Assembly: GCA_028689665.1 (NCBI GenBank)
Contig: JAQVCR010000001.1
Span: 113,845 to 165,964 of the forward strand
Source: Muribaculaceae bacterium
Lineage (GTDB): Bacteria; Bacteroidota; Bacteroidia; Bacteroidales; Muribaculaceae
Length of the DNA stretch: 52,120 bases
Direction of reading: 5' to 3'
The translations under genes and the position numbers were made by a program. Numbering within the stretch: the first letter of the stretch is position 1; the number at the start of each line of letters is the position of its first letter. Below are positions 8,592-17,818 of this stretch, piece by piece. A model generated the notes under the pieces. The model did no database searches. It was not told the DNA's origin and was given only the letters and a program-made list of their open reading frames with translations.

Positions 8592-9672
8592 ATTAAGAAA
8601 TATATTATTGATTATAGCTTGTTGTATTGGAGTCTCACAACAAGCTATAAGTCAAGAATTAGCGTGGAGCGTCGACTTCAACACTATTTTTGACAATCGT
8701 GAAGGCGACGACAAATTCACCGACACTAAGACTTTTTTTCAGACACGACTCGCTCCTGAAATAGGAATATCACTAAAAGGCAACTCTCACCGAATCGCCG
8801 CCGGAGCTGTGTGGACACAGCCAATAGGAAGTGAATGGAACGGATACAAAATATCCCCAACTCTTTACTACCGCTACACATCACCGGTATGGAAATTCTC
8901 TTTTGGTATGTTTCCTCGCACACAATTGATACAAACATCACAAAATTTCATTATTAGCGACTCTCTAAGCTACAATCAAGCAAATATTCGTGGTGCAATG
9001 GTACAATATACTCGCGAAAATGGTTTCTTCGAGGCTTATATCGACTGGCGTGGAATGCAATCGGAAACTCAACGCGAAGCATTCAGCATATTATTTCACG
9101 GCGAATGGAATAAAAAGCACAAAGTGCTTATAGCCGGTGGTACTGCTATGATGAACCACCTAGCCAAACAAAAAAATCCCCCCGAAGGACAATCACTTGT
9201 CGACAACATTATTGTAAACCCATATCTAGGACTAAACCTAGCAAAAGTAACACCACTCGACAGCTTCACAATTAAGGCAGGCGCACTACTATCAATCAAT
9301 CGCGATAGATCCTACGACAAGTGGGATATTCCATGTGGATTATGGGTTGACCTCACTGCCGAATGGAAATTCTTGGGGCTGAAGAACACGCTATACACTG
9401 GTGGAAAGTTATATCCATATTACAATAAATTTGGCAGTATTTTAGATATGGGCGAGCCATATTATCAATCTTCATTTTACAATCGCACAAGCGTATACGC
9501 TTACATTATGCGCAATTGGTTTATGAATCTTGAAGCATCACTCGACTTTAATATTGCAAAGGACAATTTCACATTTTATCAGCGTCTATTGCTACGCGTA
9601 TTCATTGACCAGAATGGGTGGAAAGACAGAAAGAACTCACATAAAGGCGAGCGCCTACGTAATTTATATTAA
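8584..9672 (+). CDS. predicted outer-membrane beta-barrel protein of unknown function
   Basis: A signal peptide is clear ([19 protein letters not shown], cleavage near residue 24). The rest alternates short amphipathic strands and turns and is rich in Tyr, Trp and Phe, as expected for a transmembrane barrel of 12 to 16 strands. No named family is recognised. The start lies inside the end of gltX (8-nt overlap), and the stop is 8 nt before waaA, so it is co-transcribed with both. Sitting next to a Kdo transferase gene suggests an envelope role, but that is inference from position only. Confidence 0.8.
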   Translation: MLKLRNILLIIACCIGVSQQAISQELAWSVDFNTIFDNREGDDKFTDTKTFFQTRLAPEIGISLKGNSHRIAAGAVWTQPIGSEWNGYKISPTLYYRYTSPVWKFSFGMFPRTQLIQTSQNFIISDSLSYNQANIRGAMVQYTRENGFFEAYIDWRGMQSETQREAFSILFHGEWNKKHKVLIAGGTAMMNHLAKQKNPPEGQSLVDNIIVNPYLGLNLAKVTPLDSFTIKAGALLSINRDRSYDKWDIPCGLWVDLTAEWKFLGLKNTLYTGGKLYPYYNKFGSILDMGEPYYQSSFYNRTSVYAYIMRNWFMNLEASLDFNIAKDNFTFYQRLLLRVFIDQNGWKDRKNSHKGERLRNLY

Positions 9673-9680
9673 TTGACCGA

Positions 9681-10922
9681 ATGAATTTAATATACAATAC
9701 CGCAATACGATTTTACCGCTTAGCAGTAAAAATTGTCGCACACAAAAACGACAAAGCCGACAAAATGATTGCCGGACAGAAACGCACACTTCAAATAATA
9801 AAAGATAAAATAAGCCCCACATCGCAACCGATATGGATACACGCCTCTTCGCTAGGCGAGTTTGAGCAAGGGCGACCACTAATAGAAATGATAAAGCGAG
9901 AATACCCAAATCAGAAAATACTCCTGTCATTCTTTTCTCCTTCGGGATATGAAGTACGCAAAGATTATCCAATAGTCGATGCAGTGTGCTATCTTCCATT
10001 CGACACCCCCGCCAATGCTCGACAATTCATAAATGCAGTGAACCCATCAATGGCTATATTCATTAAATATGAATTTTGGGGCAACTATCTTCAAACTCTC
10101 AAAGAAAAGAACATTCCAACATTTATAATCTCAGCTATTTTTCGCCACACCCAATCATTCTTTAAGCCCTACGGAGCAATGTTCCGTAATATGCTAAAGT
10201 GCTACACAACAATCTTTGTTCAAGATGAAGAATCGAAAACACTGCTTAACAGCATCGGACAAGATAAAGTTGAAATTATGGGCGACACGCGTTTCGACAG
10301 AGTAACCGACATTTTAGCGGCATCACACGATTTCCCGGCAATTGAAGAATTTAGTGAGAATCACTTCACACTGATTATGGGAAGCTCTTGGCAACCCGAT
10401 GAAGATATCGTATTCGAATACTTCAACGCTCACCCCGAGATGAGAATAATCATCGCACCACACGAAATTAATGAACAACGAATAGACGGAATAATTGCAA
10501 AATTAAATCAACCGGCAATGCGCTACTCACAGCTCAAAGAAGGCGAGAAAATAAATACCAACGTGCTTATAATCGACGGATTCGGTATTCTTGCATCTTG
10601 CTATCGATATGCCGATGTAGCATATATTGGAGGGGGGTTCGGAGTAGGCATACACAACATCAACGAAGCTGCAGTGTATAGCATTCCGGTAATATTCGGT
10701 CCTAATCACAAAAAATTCAAAGAAGCACGCGACCTAATAAGCATAGAAGGTGCTTTTGAAATAAATTCAAACCGAGAATTCAGCTCCATTATGAATAAAT
10801 TCATAACCAATCCGGATTATCTAGAGAAATCGGGTAAAGCCGCAGGCGAATATATCAGCAAAAATCTCGGAGCAACTAAACGAATTTTTGATAAAATAAA
10901 ACATCAATTTCGCCAAATTTAA
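9681..10922 (+). CDS. waaA: 3-deoxy-D-manno-octulosonic acid (Kdo) transferase
   Basis: GT30 enzyme that adds Kdo from CMP-Kdo to the lipid A precursor at the inner face of the inner membrane, starting LPS core synthesis. N-terminal motif IWIHASSLGEFEQGRPL contains the conserved catalytic-base Glu. SFFSPSGYE, KYEFWGNYL and the C-terminal YIGGGFGVGIHNINEAA and IPVIFGPNHKKF match the CMP-Kdo-binding domain. At 413 aa the length is normal. It is the last gene of the gltX operon and is followed by a terminator. Confidence 0.95.
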   Translation: MNLIYNTAIRFYRLAVKIVAHKNDKADKMIAGQKRTLQIIKDKISPTSQPIWIHASSLGEFEQGRPLIEMIKREYPNQKILLSFFSPSGYEVRKDYPIVDAVCYLPFDTPANARQFINAVNPSMAIFIKYEFWGNYLQTLKEKNIPTFIISAIFRHTQSFFKPYGAMFRNMLKCYTTIFVQDEESKTLLNSIGQDKVEIMGDTRFDRVTDILAASHDFPAIEEFSENHFTLIMGSSWQPDEDIVFEYFNAHPEMRIIIAPHEINEQRIDGIIAKLNQPAMRYSQLKEGEKINTNVLIIDGFGILASCYRYADVAYIGGGFGVGIHNINEAAVYSIPVIFGPNHKKFKEARDLISIEGAFEINSNREFSSIMNKFITNPDYLEKSGKAAGEYISKNLGATKRIFDKIKHQFRQI

Positions 10923-10940
10923 TCCTAATAATAAAAACTC

Positions 10941-10980
10941 AAAAGCGACCATTCATCTTAATTGAATAGTCGCTTTTTTA
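10941..10980 (+). terminator. terminator of the gltX-waaA operon
   Basis: AAAAGCGACCATTCA pairs with TGAATAGTCGCTTTT with one mismatch, followed by T residues. Confidence 0.85.
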
Positions 10981-11021
10981 ATTTCTTGTTATCGAGCAAT
11001 TATTGTAAAAAAAATTGTTAT

Positions 11022-11219
11022 CTAATTTGCTATAAAGTTACCCAACTGTGTCCCTAGTTTAGGTTCGTATGAATATACGCGAGCAAATTGTTTGATAAAG
11101 TTTAAAGTAGCACTCTTAGGCCCGTGCTGTTTTACATTTACTTTAATGTCGACCAACGAATTAGTAATTGGAGTAGAGGTTTTACCCATAGGCATTTTAT
11201 ATATAATTATTAATTTCAT
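11022..11219 (-). CDS. small conserved-looking hypothetical protein
   Basis: A frame of up to 65 aa whose C-terminal half (NFIKQFARVYSYEPKLGTQLGNFIAN) resembles short basic proteins I associate with Bacteroidales genomes, with a phe-ala-arg-x-tyr core and a terminal Asn. This is memory of a pattern, not a search. Internal ATGs at 11195 and 11189 give shorter versions (57 or 55 aa), and the true start is unclear. There is no signal peptide or membrane segment. It lies alone, convergent with the waaA terminator, with an imperfect TATTTTG box upstream. Confidence 0.5.
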   Translation of the reverse strand: MKLIIIYKMPMGKTSTPITNSLVDIKVNVKQHGPKSATLNFIKQFARVYSYEPKLGTQLGNFIAN

Positions 11220-11500
11220 AGTTATAACGTTTCAACATAATTAATTATTATACTATTATCAATATATTTTACAAAATATTTTAAAAGCCTATGCAACGCA
11301 GTTTTAAGGCACATATTGCACACTCAGAATAAAAAAAACGCAAAAACTTATAGGAATTTTAAATTTTTATATATCTTTGCAAATACAACAGCAGAAAATA
11401 TGTTGTAAGAACTATTAATTAAACCATATTAATCAAATTTTTAAACGCTTTTGCCTATCGAAATTACATTACTCAAAATTAATATTTCATATAAAAAGTA
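11220..11500. other. gap holding the long leader of the sigma-factor gene
   Basis: No coding evidence. It contains the sigma-factor -7 box (11372-11380) and about 115 nt of A/T-rich leader after it. I see no stable hairpin in this leader. Confidence 0.5.
11372..11380 (+). promoter_or_regulatory. ECF sigma gene promoter -7 box
   Basis: TATCTTTGC is a perfect TAnnTTTGY match. No -33 TTTG. The resulting leader is unusually long, about 115 nt. Confidence 0.6.
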
Positions 11501-12091
11501 ATGAAAGAACTAGTAACAATGACCGATGATAAATTGGTTGCGTTATATGCCGAAGGTAATTGCAAAGCGTTTGATATTCTGCTCAATCGTCACAAAAGCC
11601 GTATATATGCCTATATCTTTCGCATCGTGAAAGATAACGATATTGCCGACGACATATTCCAAGAAACATTTGTAAAAGCTATTACTACTATTAACCAAGG
11701 TCGATACACCGAAAATGGAAAATTCAGTGCATGGATTTCACGCATTGCACACAATCTTATTATCGACTTCTTTCGCCAAGAGAAATCCGAGAATTTACAA
11801 TCTTGCGACTCTACTGAAGTAGACATTCTTAATCGCAAAGAGCTTAGCGACGAGACTATTGAAGATAAATTAGTTACTTCACAGATACACAAAGACATTA
11901 AACGCCTAGTGATGGCTCTTCCCGACCTTCAGCGCGAAGTACTGCTAATGCGTTACTATCAAGATATGAGCTTTAAAGAAATTGCCGAAACCACAAACGT
12001 GAGCATAAACACCGCACTAGGCAGAATGCGCTACGCCATATTAAATATGCGACGAATCGCCGAAGAAAACAACATAATCCTCACAGTATAA
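11501..12091 (+). CDS. RNA polymerase ECF sigma factor (sigma-70 family)
   Basis: Group 4 sigma factor that directs core polymerase to a set of promoters. Region 2 is at about residues 20-95 (HKSRIYAYIFRIVKDNDIADDIFQETFVKAI and the DNA-melting segment FSAWISRIAHNLIIDFFR). Region 4 is at about 130-185, with the helix-turn-helix LQREVLLMRYYQDMSFKEIAETTNVSINTALGRMRYAI. There is no adjacent anti-sigma gene: a terminator follows and gyrB is next with its own promoter. Such stand-alone sigma factors are common in Bacteroidota and may be regulated at the level of transcription. An alternative ATG is at 11519. Confidence 0.93.
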   Translation: MKELVTMTDDKLVALYAEGNCKAFDILLNRHKSRIYAYIFRIVKDNDIADDIFQETFVKAITTINQGRYTENGKFSAWISRIAHNLIIDFFRQEKSENLQSCDSTEVDILNRKELSDETIEDKLVTSQIHKDIKRLVMALPDLQREVLLMRYYQDMSFKEIAETTNVSINTALGRMRYAILNMRRIAEENNIILTV

Positions 12092-12123
12092 AAACACTGC
12101 AACATATTTGACACAATAAAAGC

Positions 12124-12163
12124 AAAGTCGATTCCACTGAAAAAATGGGAATCGACTTTTTTA
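12124..12163 (+). terminator. terminator of the sigma-factor gene
   Basis: AAAGTCGATTCC / GGAATCGACTTT perfect 12-bp stem with a T run. Confidence 0.88.
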
Positions 12164-12249
12164 TTGAATATCAACATCAATATTTATTTTTAGGCAGAAA
12201 TAGTAGATTAATTTCGTTAGAAAAAGTTCCTTAATCCAATAAATTTTTG

Positions 12250-12258
12250 TATTTTTGT
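12250..12258 (+). promoter_or_regulatory. gyrB promoter -7 box
   Basis: TATTTTTGT is a perfect match; no clear -33. The leader is about 80 nt. Confidence 0.55.
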
Positions 12259-12342
12259 TAGCTATTTGACATCAGAGCAAATACCACGGATATTCAGCTC
12301 GATGTTAAAGATAAACTAAAAAATATCATATCGATAAATAAT

Positions 12343-14289
12343 ATGTCACAAGAAGAAAAAAGCTATTCAGCCAATAGTATTCAGGTATTAGAAGGCTTGG
12401 AAGCTGTGCGTAAGCGTCCGTCAATGTATATTGGCGACACAGGTAGCAGAGGATTACACCATTTGGTATACGAAGTTGTTGATAACTCAATCGACGAAGC
12501 TCTTGCCGGCTTTGCGAGCCACATCGAAGTAAGCATAAACGAAGATAATTCGGTAACCGTTGTAGATAATGGTCGTGGTATTCCGGTTGATATGCACGAG
12601 AAAGAAGGAAAATCAGCACTTGAAGTAGTACTAACAGTGCTACACGCCGGTGGTAAATTCGATAAAGGCTCATACAAGGTATCCGGCGGACTTCACGGTG
12701 TAGGTGTATCGTGCGTAAATGCGCTTTCAATATATCTACGCGCCGAAGTATATCGCAATGGTAAAATATACATGCAAGAATACTCTTGCGGACACCCAAA
12801 AGAGCCGGTTAAAATAATTGGCGACACCGAAATTTCGGGAACAAAAGTTACATTCCTTCCCGACGACAATATATTCACCGAGACGGTTTATGACTATGCA
12901 ATTCTTGCTACTCGTCTTCGCGACTTGGCATTCCTTAATGCAGGAATAACATTAACGCTAACCGACCTGCGCAAAATAGATGATAAAGGCAATCCTAAAA
13001 AAGAAATTTTCTTTTCCGAAACAGGTCTTGATGAATTTGTTCAATACATCGACTCTAGCAAGGAGCATCTTATCGAAGACGTGATACACATCAGCACAGA
13101 GCGTCAAAATATTCCCGTAGAAGTCGCAATGACCTACAACACTACGTTTAACGAGAACATATACTCTTTTGTCAACAACATCAACACCATTGAAGGTGGT
13201 ACTCACCTGACAGGATTCCGTCGCGGACTCACAAGCACACTTAAAAAATATGCCGACGACAACAATATGCTCGAAAAAGCAAAAGTCGAAATATCCAGCG
13301 ATGACTTCCGCGAAGGTCTTACTGCCGTAATTTCGGTGAAAGTGCTTGAGCCTCAATTTGAAGGACAGACAAAGACAAAGCTCGGTAACAACGAAGTGAT
13401 AGGTGCAGTACAAACCGCAGTGAGCGAAGCTCTTCGCAACTACCTTGAAGAGCATCCTCGCCAAGCTAAGACTATTGTTGAGAAGGTGATACTTGCAGCA
13501 CAAGCACGCCATGCAGCATATAATGCACGAATGAAAGTGCAACGCAAATCGCCACTTTGTGGAGGTGGACTACCGGGTAAGCTAAGCGACTGCTCGTCAA
13601 AGAACCCCGAAGATAGCGAGCTTTTCCTTGTCGAGGGCGACTCGGCAGGTGGATCGGCTAAGCAAGGTCGTAACCCACAACACCAAGCAATTCTACCTCT
13701 TAGAGGTAAAATCCTTAATGTGGAGAAAGCTATGGACCACAAAGTCTTTGAAAGTCAAGAAATCACAAATATGTTCCGCGCTTTAGGTGTTACTATTGGA
13801 ACAGACGAAGACAGCAAAGAAGCAAACCTAAGCAAACTTAGATACCACAAAATCATAATAATGACCGATGCCGATGTCGACGGAAGCCACATCGCAACTC
13901 TTCTTATGACTTTCTTCTTCCGACGTATGCGCCCCATAATAGAAAACGGTTATTTATATCTTGCTACTCCGCCATTGTATAAATGCTCAAAGGGAAACAA
14001 CGAAGAATACTGTTGGGACGACGTTCAAGTAAAAAACTTCATCGACAAATTTACTAATGGTGAGAACGACTCTCAATTCAAACTACAACGATACAAAGGT
14101 CTTGGTGAAATGAACCCTAAACAACTTAGGGAAACTACTATGGACCCTGAACATCGCTTATTGAAACAAGTTAACATAGAAAATGCAGCCGAAGCCGACA
14201 GAATTTTCTCTATGCTAATGGGAGAAGATGTAGGACCTCGACGTGAATTTATCGAAGAGAATGCTACTTACGCAAATATCGACGCTTAA
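12343..14289 (+). CDS. gyrB: DNA gyrase subunit B
   Basis: ATPase subunit of the A2B2 gyrase that adds negative supercoils to DNA. The GHKL ATPase domain shows EVVDNSIDEA, VVDNGRGIPVD and GGLHGVGVSCVNALS. The transducer domain follows. The Toprim domain has FLVEGDSAGGSAKQGRN (catalytic Glu) and MTDADVDGSH (metal-binding Asp pair). The C-terminus has YKGLGEMNPKQL. The intact QGRNPQHQAILPLRGKILNVE stretch is typical of GyrB. At 648 aa, without the long insertion of enterobacterial GyrB, the length is normal for the phylum. It is monocistronic with its own promoter and terminator. Confidence 0.97.
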   Translation: MSQEEKSYSANSIQVLEGLEAVRKRPSMYIGDTGSRGLHHLVYEVVDNSIDEALAGFASHIEVSINEDNSVTVVDNGRGIPVDMHEKEGKSALEVVLTVLHAGGKFDKGSYKVSGGLHGVGVSCVNALSIYLRAEVYRNGKIYMQEYSCGHPKEPVKIIGDTEISGTKVTFLPDDNIFTETVYDYAILATRLRDLAFLNAGITLTLTDLRKIDDKGNPKKEIFFSETGLDEFVQYIDSSKEHLIEDVIHISTERQNIPVEVAMTYNTTFNENIYSFVNNINTIEGGTHLTGFRRGLTSTLKKYADDNNMLEKAKVEISSDDFREGLTAVISVKVLEPQFEGQTKTKLGNNEVIGAVQTAVSEALRNYLEEHPRQAKTIVEKVILAAQARHAAYNARMKVQRKSPLCGGGLPGKLSDCSSKNPEDSELFLVEGDSAGGSAKQGRNPQHQAILPLRGKILNVEKAMDHKVFESQEITNMFRALGVTIGTDEDSKEANLSKLRYHKIIIMTDADVDGSHIATLLMTFFFRRMRPIIENGYLYLATPPLYKCSKGNNEEYCWDDVQVKNFIDKFTNGENDSQFKLQRYKGLGEMNPKQLRETTMDPEHRLLKQVNIENAAEADRIFSMLMGEDVGPRREFIEENATYANIDA

Positions 14290-14309
14290 TTTAGACAAAT
14301 TATAAACAT

Positions 14310-14346
14310 AAAAGCAACCACACTTTACAGTATGGTTGCTTTTTTA
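14310..14346 (+). terminator. gyrB terminator
   Basis: AAGCAACCA / TGGTTGCTT stem followed by a T run. It converges on the rubredoxin gene. Confidence 0.85.
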
Positions 14347-14365
14347 TTATCTAGTTGTTGAATGA

Positions 14366-14527
14366 TTATTCTTCTACAACAAACATATCTTTGCCTACTC
14401 CACAAATAGGACACACCCAATCTTCGGGCAGATCCTCAAATGCTGTTCCGGCTGCAATTCCCCCATCAGGATCCCCAACTTCAGGATCGTAAATATAGCC
14501 ACATGGCTCACAAACATACTTCTTCAT
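14366..14527 (-). CDS. rubredoxin
   Basis: Small iron protein (53 aa) carrying one electron on Fe(Cys)4, used by anaerobes in oxygen and peroxide detoxification and other redox steps. The two binding loops are [11 protein letters not shown] and [33 protein letters not shown] is the classic rubredoxin middle. The frame runs open further upstream, but residues before MKKYVC are not rubredoxin-like, so the ATG at 14527 is chosen. A near-consensus TATCTTTAT box lies about 70 nt upstream. Confidence 0.96.
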   Translation of the reverse strand: MKKYVCEPCGYIYDPEVGDPDGGIAAGTAFEDLPEDWVCPICGVGKDMFVVEE

Positions 14528-14688
14528 AATTGTAATAATTTTAAGTGATATAATACAATAACAATAACGGCTACCAATTGTTAGCCCATTACGACAATAA
14601 AGATACACAAATCATTTTGATAATCTAAGAAAACACAATCAAATTTACAGTTCTTTTCAATATTTGTTTCAATTGCAACAAATGGCAA

Positions 14689-14956
14689 TTAATCAATCTT
14701 TATCACAGCTACCGCACCCTTTGGCAACTTTATTATCGGAAAATTGAAGCAACCATCAACATCAGTTGAAATCGTATCAGCATAATTATATCCGGCAGAT
14801 AATATCATCACCTTAGCACCAGACACTGCTTTTCCGTCTTTGTCGGTAACTATTCCTGTTAGTGTCTTATTCAATTCCGCTATTGAAACCACATTTTTTT
14901 GCGCCAAGCCAGACCACCCAGACCAGCATCAGCATTAAAACATACAGCTTTTTCAT
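14689..14956 (-). pseudogene. small secreted protein with a carboxypeptidase-regulatory-like domain, frame broken
   Basis: On the minus strand an ATG at 14956 starts a good signal peptide (MKKLYVLMLMLVWVVWLGA). In this frame translation stops shortly after. From about 14907 a second frame continues AQKNVVSIAELNKTLTGIVTDK and GKAVSGAKVMI to a stop at 14689, which is a small beta-sandwich domain of the CarboxypepD_reg type. The two frames meet at a run of seven A (plus-strand T, 14894-14900). With six A the frame would be restored to one protein of about 88 aa. This may be a mutation, a phase-variable run, transcript slippage or a sequencing error. A related domain opens SusC-type receptors, so it could also be a receptor remnant. 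Confidence 0.65.
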
Positions 14957-15185
14957 ATCTCAATATTTTTAATATAATATCTTCGGGACACTAGGGTTAA
15001 TTTGGCATAAAGATATATAGAGATCATCTCTATCAACATACATATTATCTTTATTTAAACTGTATCTATTGAAATTAAATTCTGCGACACGCTTCATGGA
15101 AAAGGCGGCAGTGCGCCATTATCTATTTTTACAAAGTTAGAAAAAAGAATATCCGATAAACTTGTTTTCTTTCCACCATTTAAGT

Positions 15186-15194
15186 TATCTTTGC
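15186..15194 (+). promoter_or_regulatory. aminotransferase promoter -7 box
   Basis: TATCTTTGC is a perfect match. It overlaps a TTG that could be mistaken for the start codon, so translation must begin at the ATG at 15236. Confidence 0.65.
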
Positions 15195-15235
15195 ATCGCA
15201 AACTACAATCAATACTAATCTCTAAACTCAAAGAA

Positions 15236-16429
15236 ATGGATCAAGTATCTCAAAGAGTCCAATCTCTTTCGCCATCGGCAACGCTAGCCATGTCGCAAAA
15301 AAGTAACGAGCTAAAAGCTCAAGGAGTAGACATTATAAATATGTCGGTAGGAGAACCAGATTTTGATACCCCCAACCACATAAAAGAAGCCGCCAAGAAA
15401 GCTATCGACGACAATTTCTCTCGTTACACTCCTGTCCCGGGTTATATGTCGCTGAGAAAAGCAATATGTGCTAAATTGAAAAAGGAGAATAATATTGCAT
15501 TTGCGCCCGAACAAATAATTGTTTCAAATGGTGCAAAACAATCTTTATGCAACTGCATTCTATCAATAGTAAACCCCGGCGATGAAGTGATAATACCTAC
15601 ACCGGCATGGGTAAGCTATGTTGAAATGGTCAAACTTGCTGAAGGGAAAAATATCCTTGTCCCGGCTGGAGTAGAACAAAACTTCAAAATTACCCCTCAA
15701 CAACTAGAAGCAGCAATTACCGACAAGACAAAGATGATAATCCTTTGCTCTCCTTCAAATCCTACAGGAAGTGTATATTCAAAGAGCGAACTAGAAGGAT
15801 TAGCAAATGTGCTTGCTAAATATCCAAATATCATCATTCTAGCCGACGAAATATATGAACATATAAACTTTACAGGTGAATTTAATTCAATATCACAATT
15901 TGAGAGCGTAAGAGATCGAGTAGTAATAATAAACGGAGTATCGAAAGCCTACGCAATGACCGGCTGGCGTATAGGATTCCTTGCCGCTCCATTGTGGATC
16001 GCTAAAGCTAACAACAAGCTGCAAAGCCAATACACATCGGGGGCTTCATCTATCGCTCAGAAAGCCGCCGAAGCAGCATATCTTGGAACTCAAGAGTGTG
16101 TCGAGGAAATGCGCAAAGCATTTGAACGTCGTCGCGACCTTATAGTTTCGCTGGCTAAAGAAATTCCGGGAGTTAAAATAAACCACCCCGAAGGGGCATT
16201 CTATCTGTTCCCCGAAGTATCGGCATACTTTGGTAAAAAGCACGGCGACACAACAATCAGCAACTCAAACGACCTAGCTCTATATCTATTGAGCGAAGCT
16301 CATGTTGCCACCGTCGATGGCGAAGCATTCTGCGCACCGGGATATATACGCCTTAGCTATGCTACATCTGACGATAATATTCGCGAAGCTTTGAAACGCA
16401 TCAAAAACGCACTTTCTAAATTAGCATAA
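15236..16429 (+). CDS. PLP-dependent aminotransferase, aspartate aminotransferase type
   Basis: Fold-type I aminotransferase of subgroup Ib, probably aspartate/2-oxoglutarate transamination. Motifs are NMSVGEPDFDTPNHI (N-terminal substrate region), SNGAKQSL, LCSPSNPTGSVYS, ADEIYEHI and the PLP-lysine segment NGVSKAYAMTGWRIGFLAAP. The conserved C-terminal Arg region is GYIRLSYAT. The open frame can be read from a TTG at 15191, but that lies on the promoter box. ATG 15236 gives 397 aa, the usual length, and starts MDQVSQRVQ as in related enzymes. Monocistronic, with a terminator shared with the convergent efflux operon. Confidence 0.92.
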   Translation: MDQVSQRVQSLSPSATLAMSQKSNELKAQGVDIINMSVGEPDFDTPNHIKEAAKKAIDDNFSRYTPVPGYMSLRKAICAKLKKENNIAFAPEQIIVSNGAKQSLCNCILSIVNPGDEVIIPTPAWVSYVEMVKLAEGKNILVPAGVEQNFKITPQQLEAAITDKTKMIILCSPSNPTGSVYSKSELEGLANVLAKYPNIIILADEIYEHINFTGEFNSISQFESVRDRVVIINGVSKAYAMTGWRIGFLAAPLWIAKANNKLQSQYTSGASSIAQKAAEAAYLGTQECVEEMRKAFERRRDLIVSLAKEIPGVKINHPEGAFYLFPEVSAYFGKKHGDTTISNSNDLALYLLSEAHVATVDGEAFCAPGYIRLSYATSDDNIREALKRIKNALSKLA

Positions 16430-16452
16430 CATATAATAATTTATTAATAATA

Positions 16453-16495
16453 GCGGTCGACTCTAATAACACAGAGCCGACCGCCACTCTTTTTG
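16453..16495 (+). terminator. terminator between the aminotransferase and efflux operons
   Basis: GCGGTCGACTCT pairs with AGAGCCGACCGC with one mismatch, then CACTCTTTTT. It lies between two convergent stops and may serve both, though the T tract favours the plus strand. Confidence 0.75.
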
Positions 16496-16497
16496 GA

Positions 16498-17772
16498 TTA
16501 CTGCCCTGTGGCTTGTAGATACTCCAATGTTTTTATCTGGTATTGTGAATAGGAATCGACATACTTATCCCTGCTTTGCTGGAACAAAGATTGTGCATCA
16601 AGCAAATCGCTCATACTTATAGTCCCTGCCTTATAATAGTCTTGATTTAATCGCAGATTCTCGGTAGCTTGATTTATTGATTTATATGAGAGAACCATCT
16701 GTTTATAAGCATCCGACAAATCATTCCACGATTTTTGCATCTTTATTACTAATAGGTCGGAGCTGTTTTTCAAGTCATCTTCGGCATTACGCACTTGTAT
16801 TTTTTGCTTCTTTATGGCATAAGAGCCTCCCCACCATCCCGAAAGTGGAATGGATACTGAAGCGAACACCATTCCGAATGAATGGCCTTTATCCATCAAG
16901 TTGTCATACATATATCCGGCTCCGACGCCCACTGTTGGTAGATTCTTCCCTACTGCTATTTTCTGTTGCAACCTATTCGCTTCGACATTTTTCTCAAGCA
17001 TATTATATTCAGGAATAAGCCTTAGCGATGATTGGTGATCACGACGTAATTGCTCTGGAAAGAGTGGAATATTATCTGTGTTTACGACAGTTTCCACATC
17101 AAAAAGAGAGTCTTCAATACCAACATATTGCGCTAAAATCATTTTACACAACGACAGATTGTTCTCTAGATTCATTCGATTACTCTCTATCTCATTCTTT
17201 TTCAATTGCGCTTGCAAAAGATTATTACGCGTTGTGATACCTGCATTCACCGATGCTTCAACGTCTTTGCATAAGTTATCAAGCATTAACTCAAGCGTTA
17301 CAATAGTCTTCAATTTCTCCTTAATGGTAACTATCTGCCAATAATACTGTTCGGTGGTATATACCACCTCGTTCTCCGATAGCTTTTGTTGAAGTTTACT
17401 AACCTCTAGCCCTACTTTTGCCAAGTTATTACTATTAATAATCTGCCCTCCGGCAAAGATAGGCTGTGTGGCTGTTATTCCTCCCATCAAACCATTTTTC
17501 AACATCGACATTTCCATTCCTTCTCCAAGATTCAGCTCCAACAGCCCCTTATTAGCATTATATCCAACGCCAGAGGCACTAATAGTAGGGAAATAATTGG
17601 TAAATGCCTCCTTCTTCATCTGCTCGGCACTCTTTACGTCATTAAATGCCTTTTTCATTTTTATGTTATGTTCTATTGCCATAGAGCTACACTCTTCAAG
17701 CGTATATGTTTTCTGCCCATAAGCAAATGTGGCAATACCACATAATGCAAGAATTGTTATTTTCAGTCTCAT
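16498..17772 (-). CDS. TolC-family outer-membrane efflux protein
   Basis: Outer-membrane channel of a tripartite RND pump. Signal peptide ITILALCGIATFAYG is cleaved before QKTYTLEECSSMAIEHN, the usual start of mature Bacteroidota TolC proteins. The rest is two repeats of long helices (coiled-coil heptads) separated by strands such as GGITATQPIFAGG and VGVGAGYMYDN. At 424 aa the length is typical. It is the last gene of the MFP-RND-TolC operon, 46 nt after the pump. Confidence 0.93.
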   Translation of the reverse strand: MRLKITILALCGIATFAYGQKTYTLEECSSMAIEHNIKMKKAFNDVKSAEQMKKEAFTNYFPTISASGVGYNANKGLLELNLGEGMEMSMLKNGLMGGITATQPIFAGGQIINSNNLAKVGLEVSKLQQKLSENEVVYTTEQYYWQIVTIKEKLKTIVTLELMLDNLCKDVEASVNAGITTRNNLLQAQLKKNEIESNRMNLENNLSLCKMILAQYVGIEDSLFDVETVVNTDNIPLFPEQLRRDHQSSLRLIPEYNMLEKNVEANRLQQKIAVGKNLPTVGVGAGYMYDNLMDKGHSFGMVFASVSIPLSGWWGGSYAIKKQKIQVRNAEDDLKNSSDLLVIKMQKSWNDLSDAYKQMVLSYKSINQATENLRLNQDYYKAGTISMSDLLDAQSLFQQSRDKYVDSYSQYQIKTLEYLQATGQ

Positions 17773-17818
17773 TGTTTTCTTTTCTTTCTTTTAAATTACT
17801 CTAATAGATTGCCATTTT

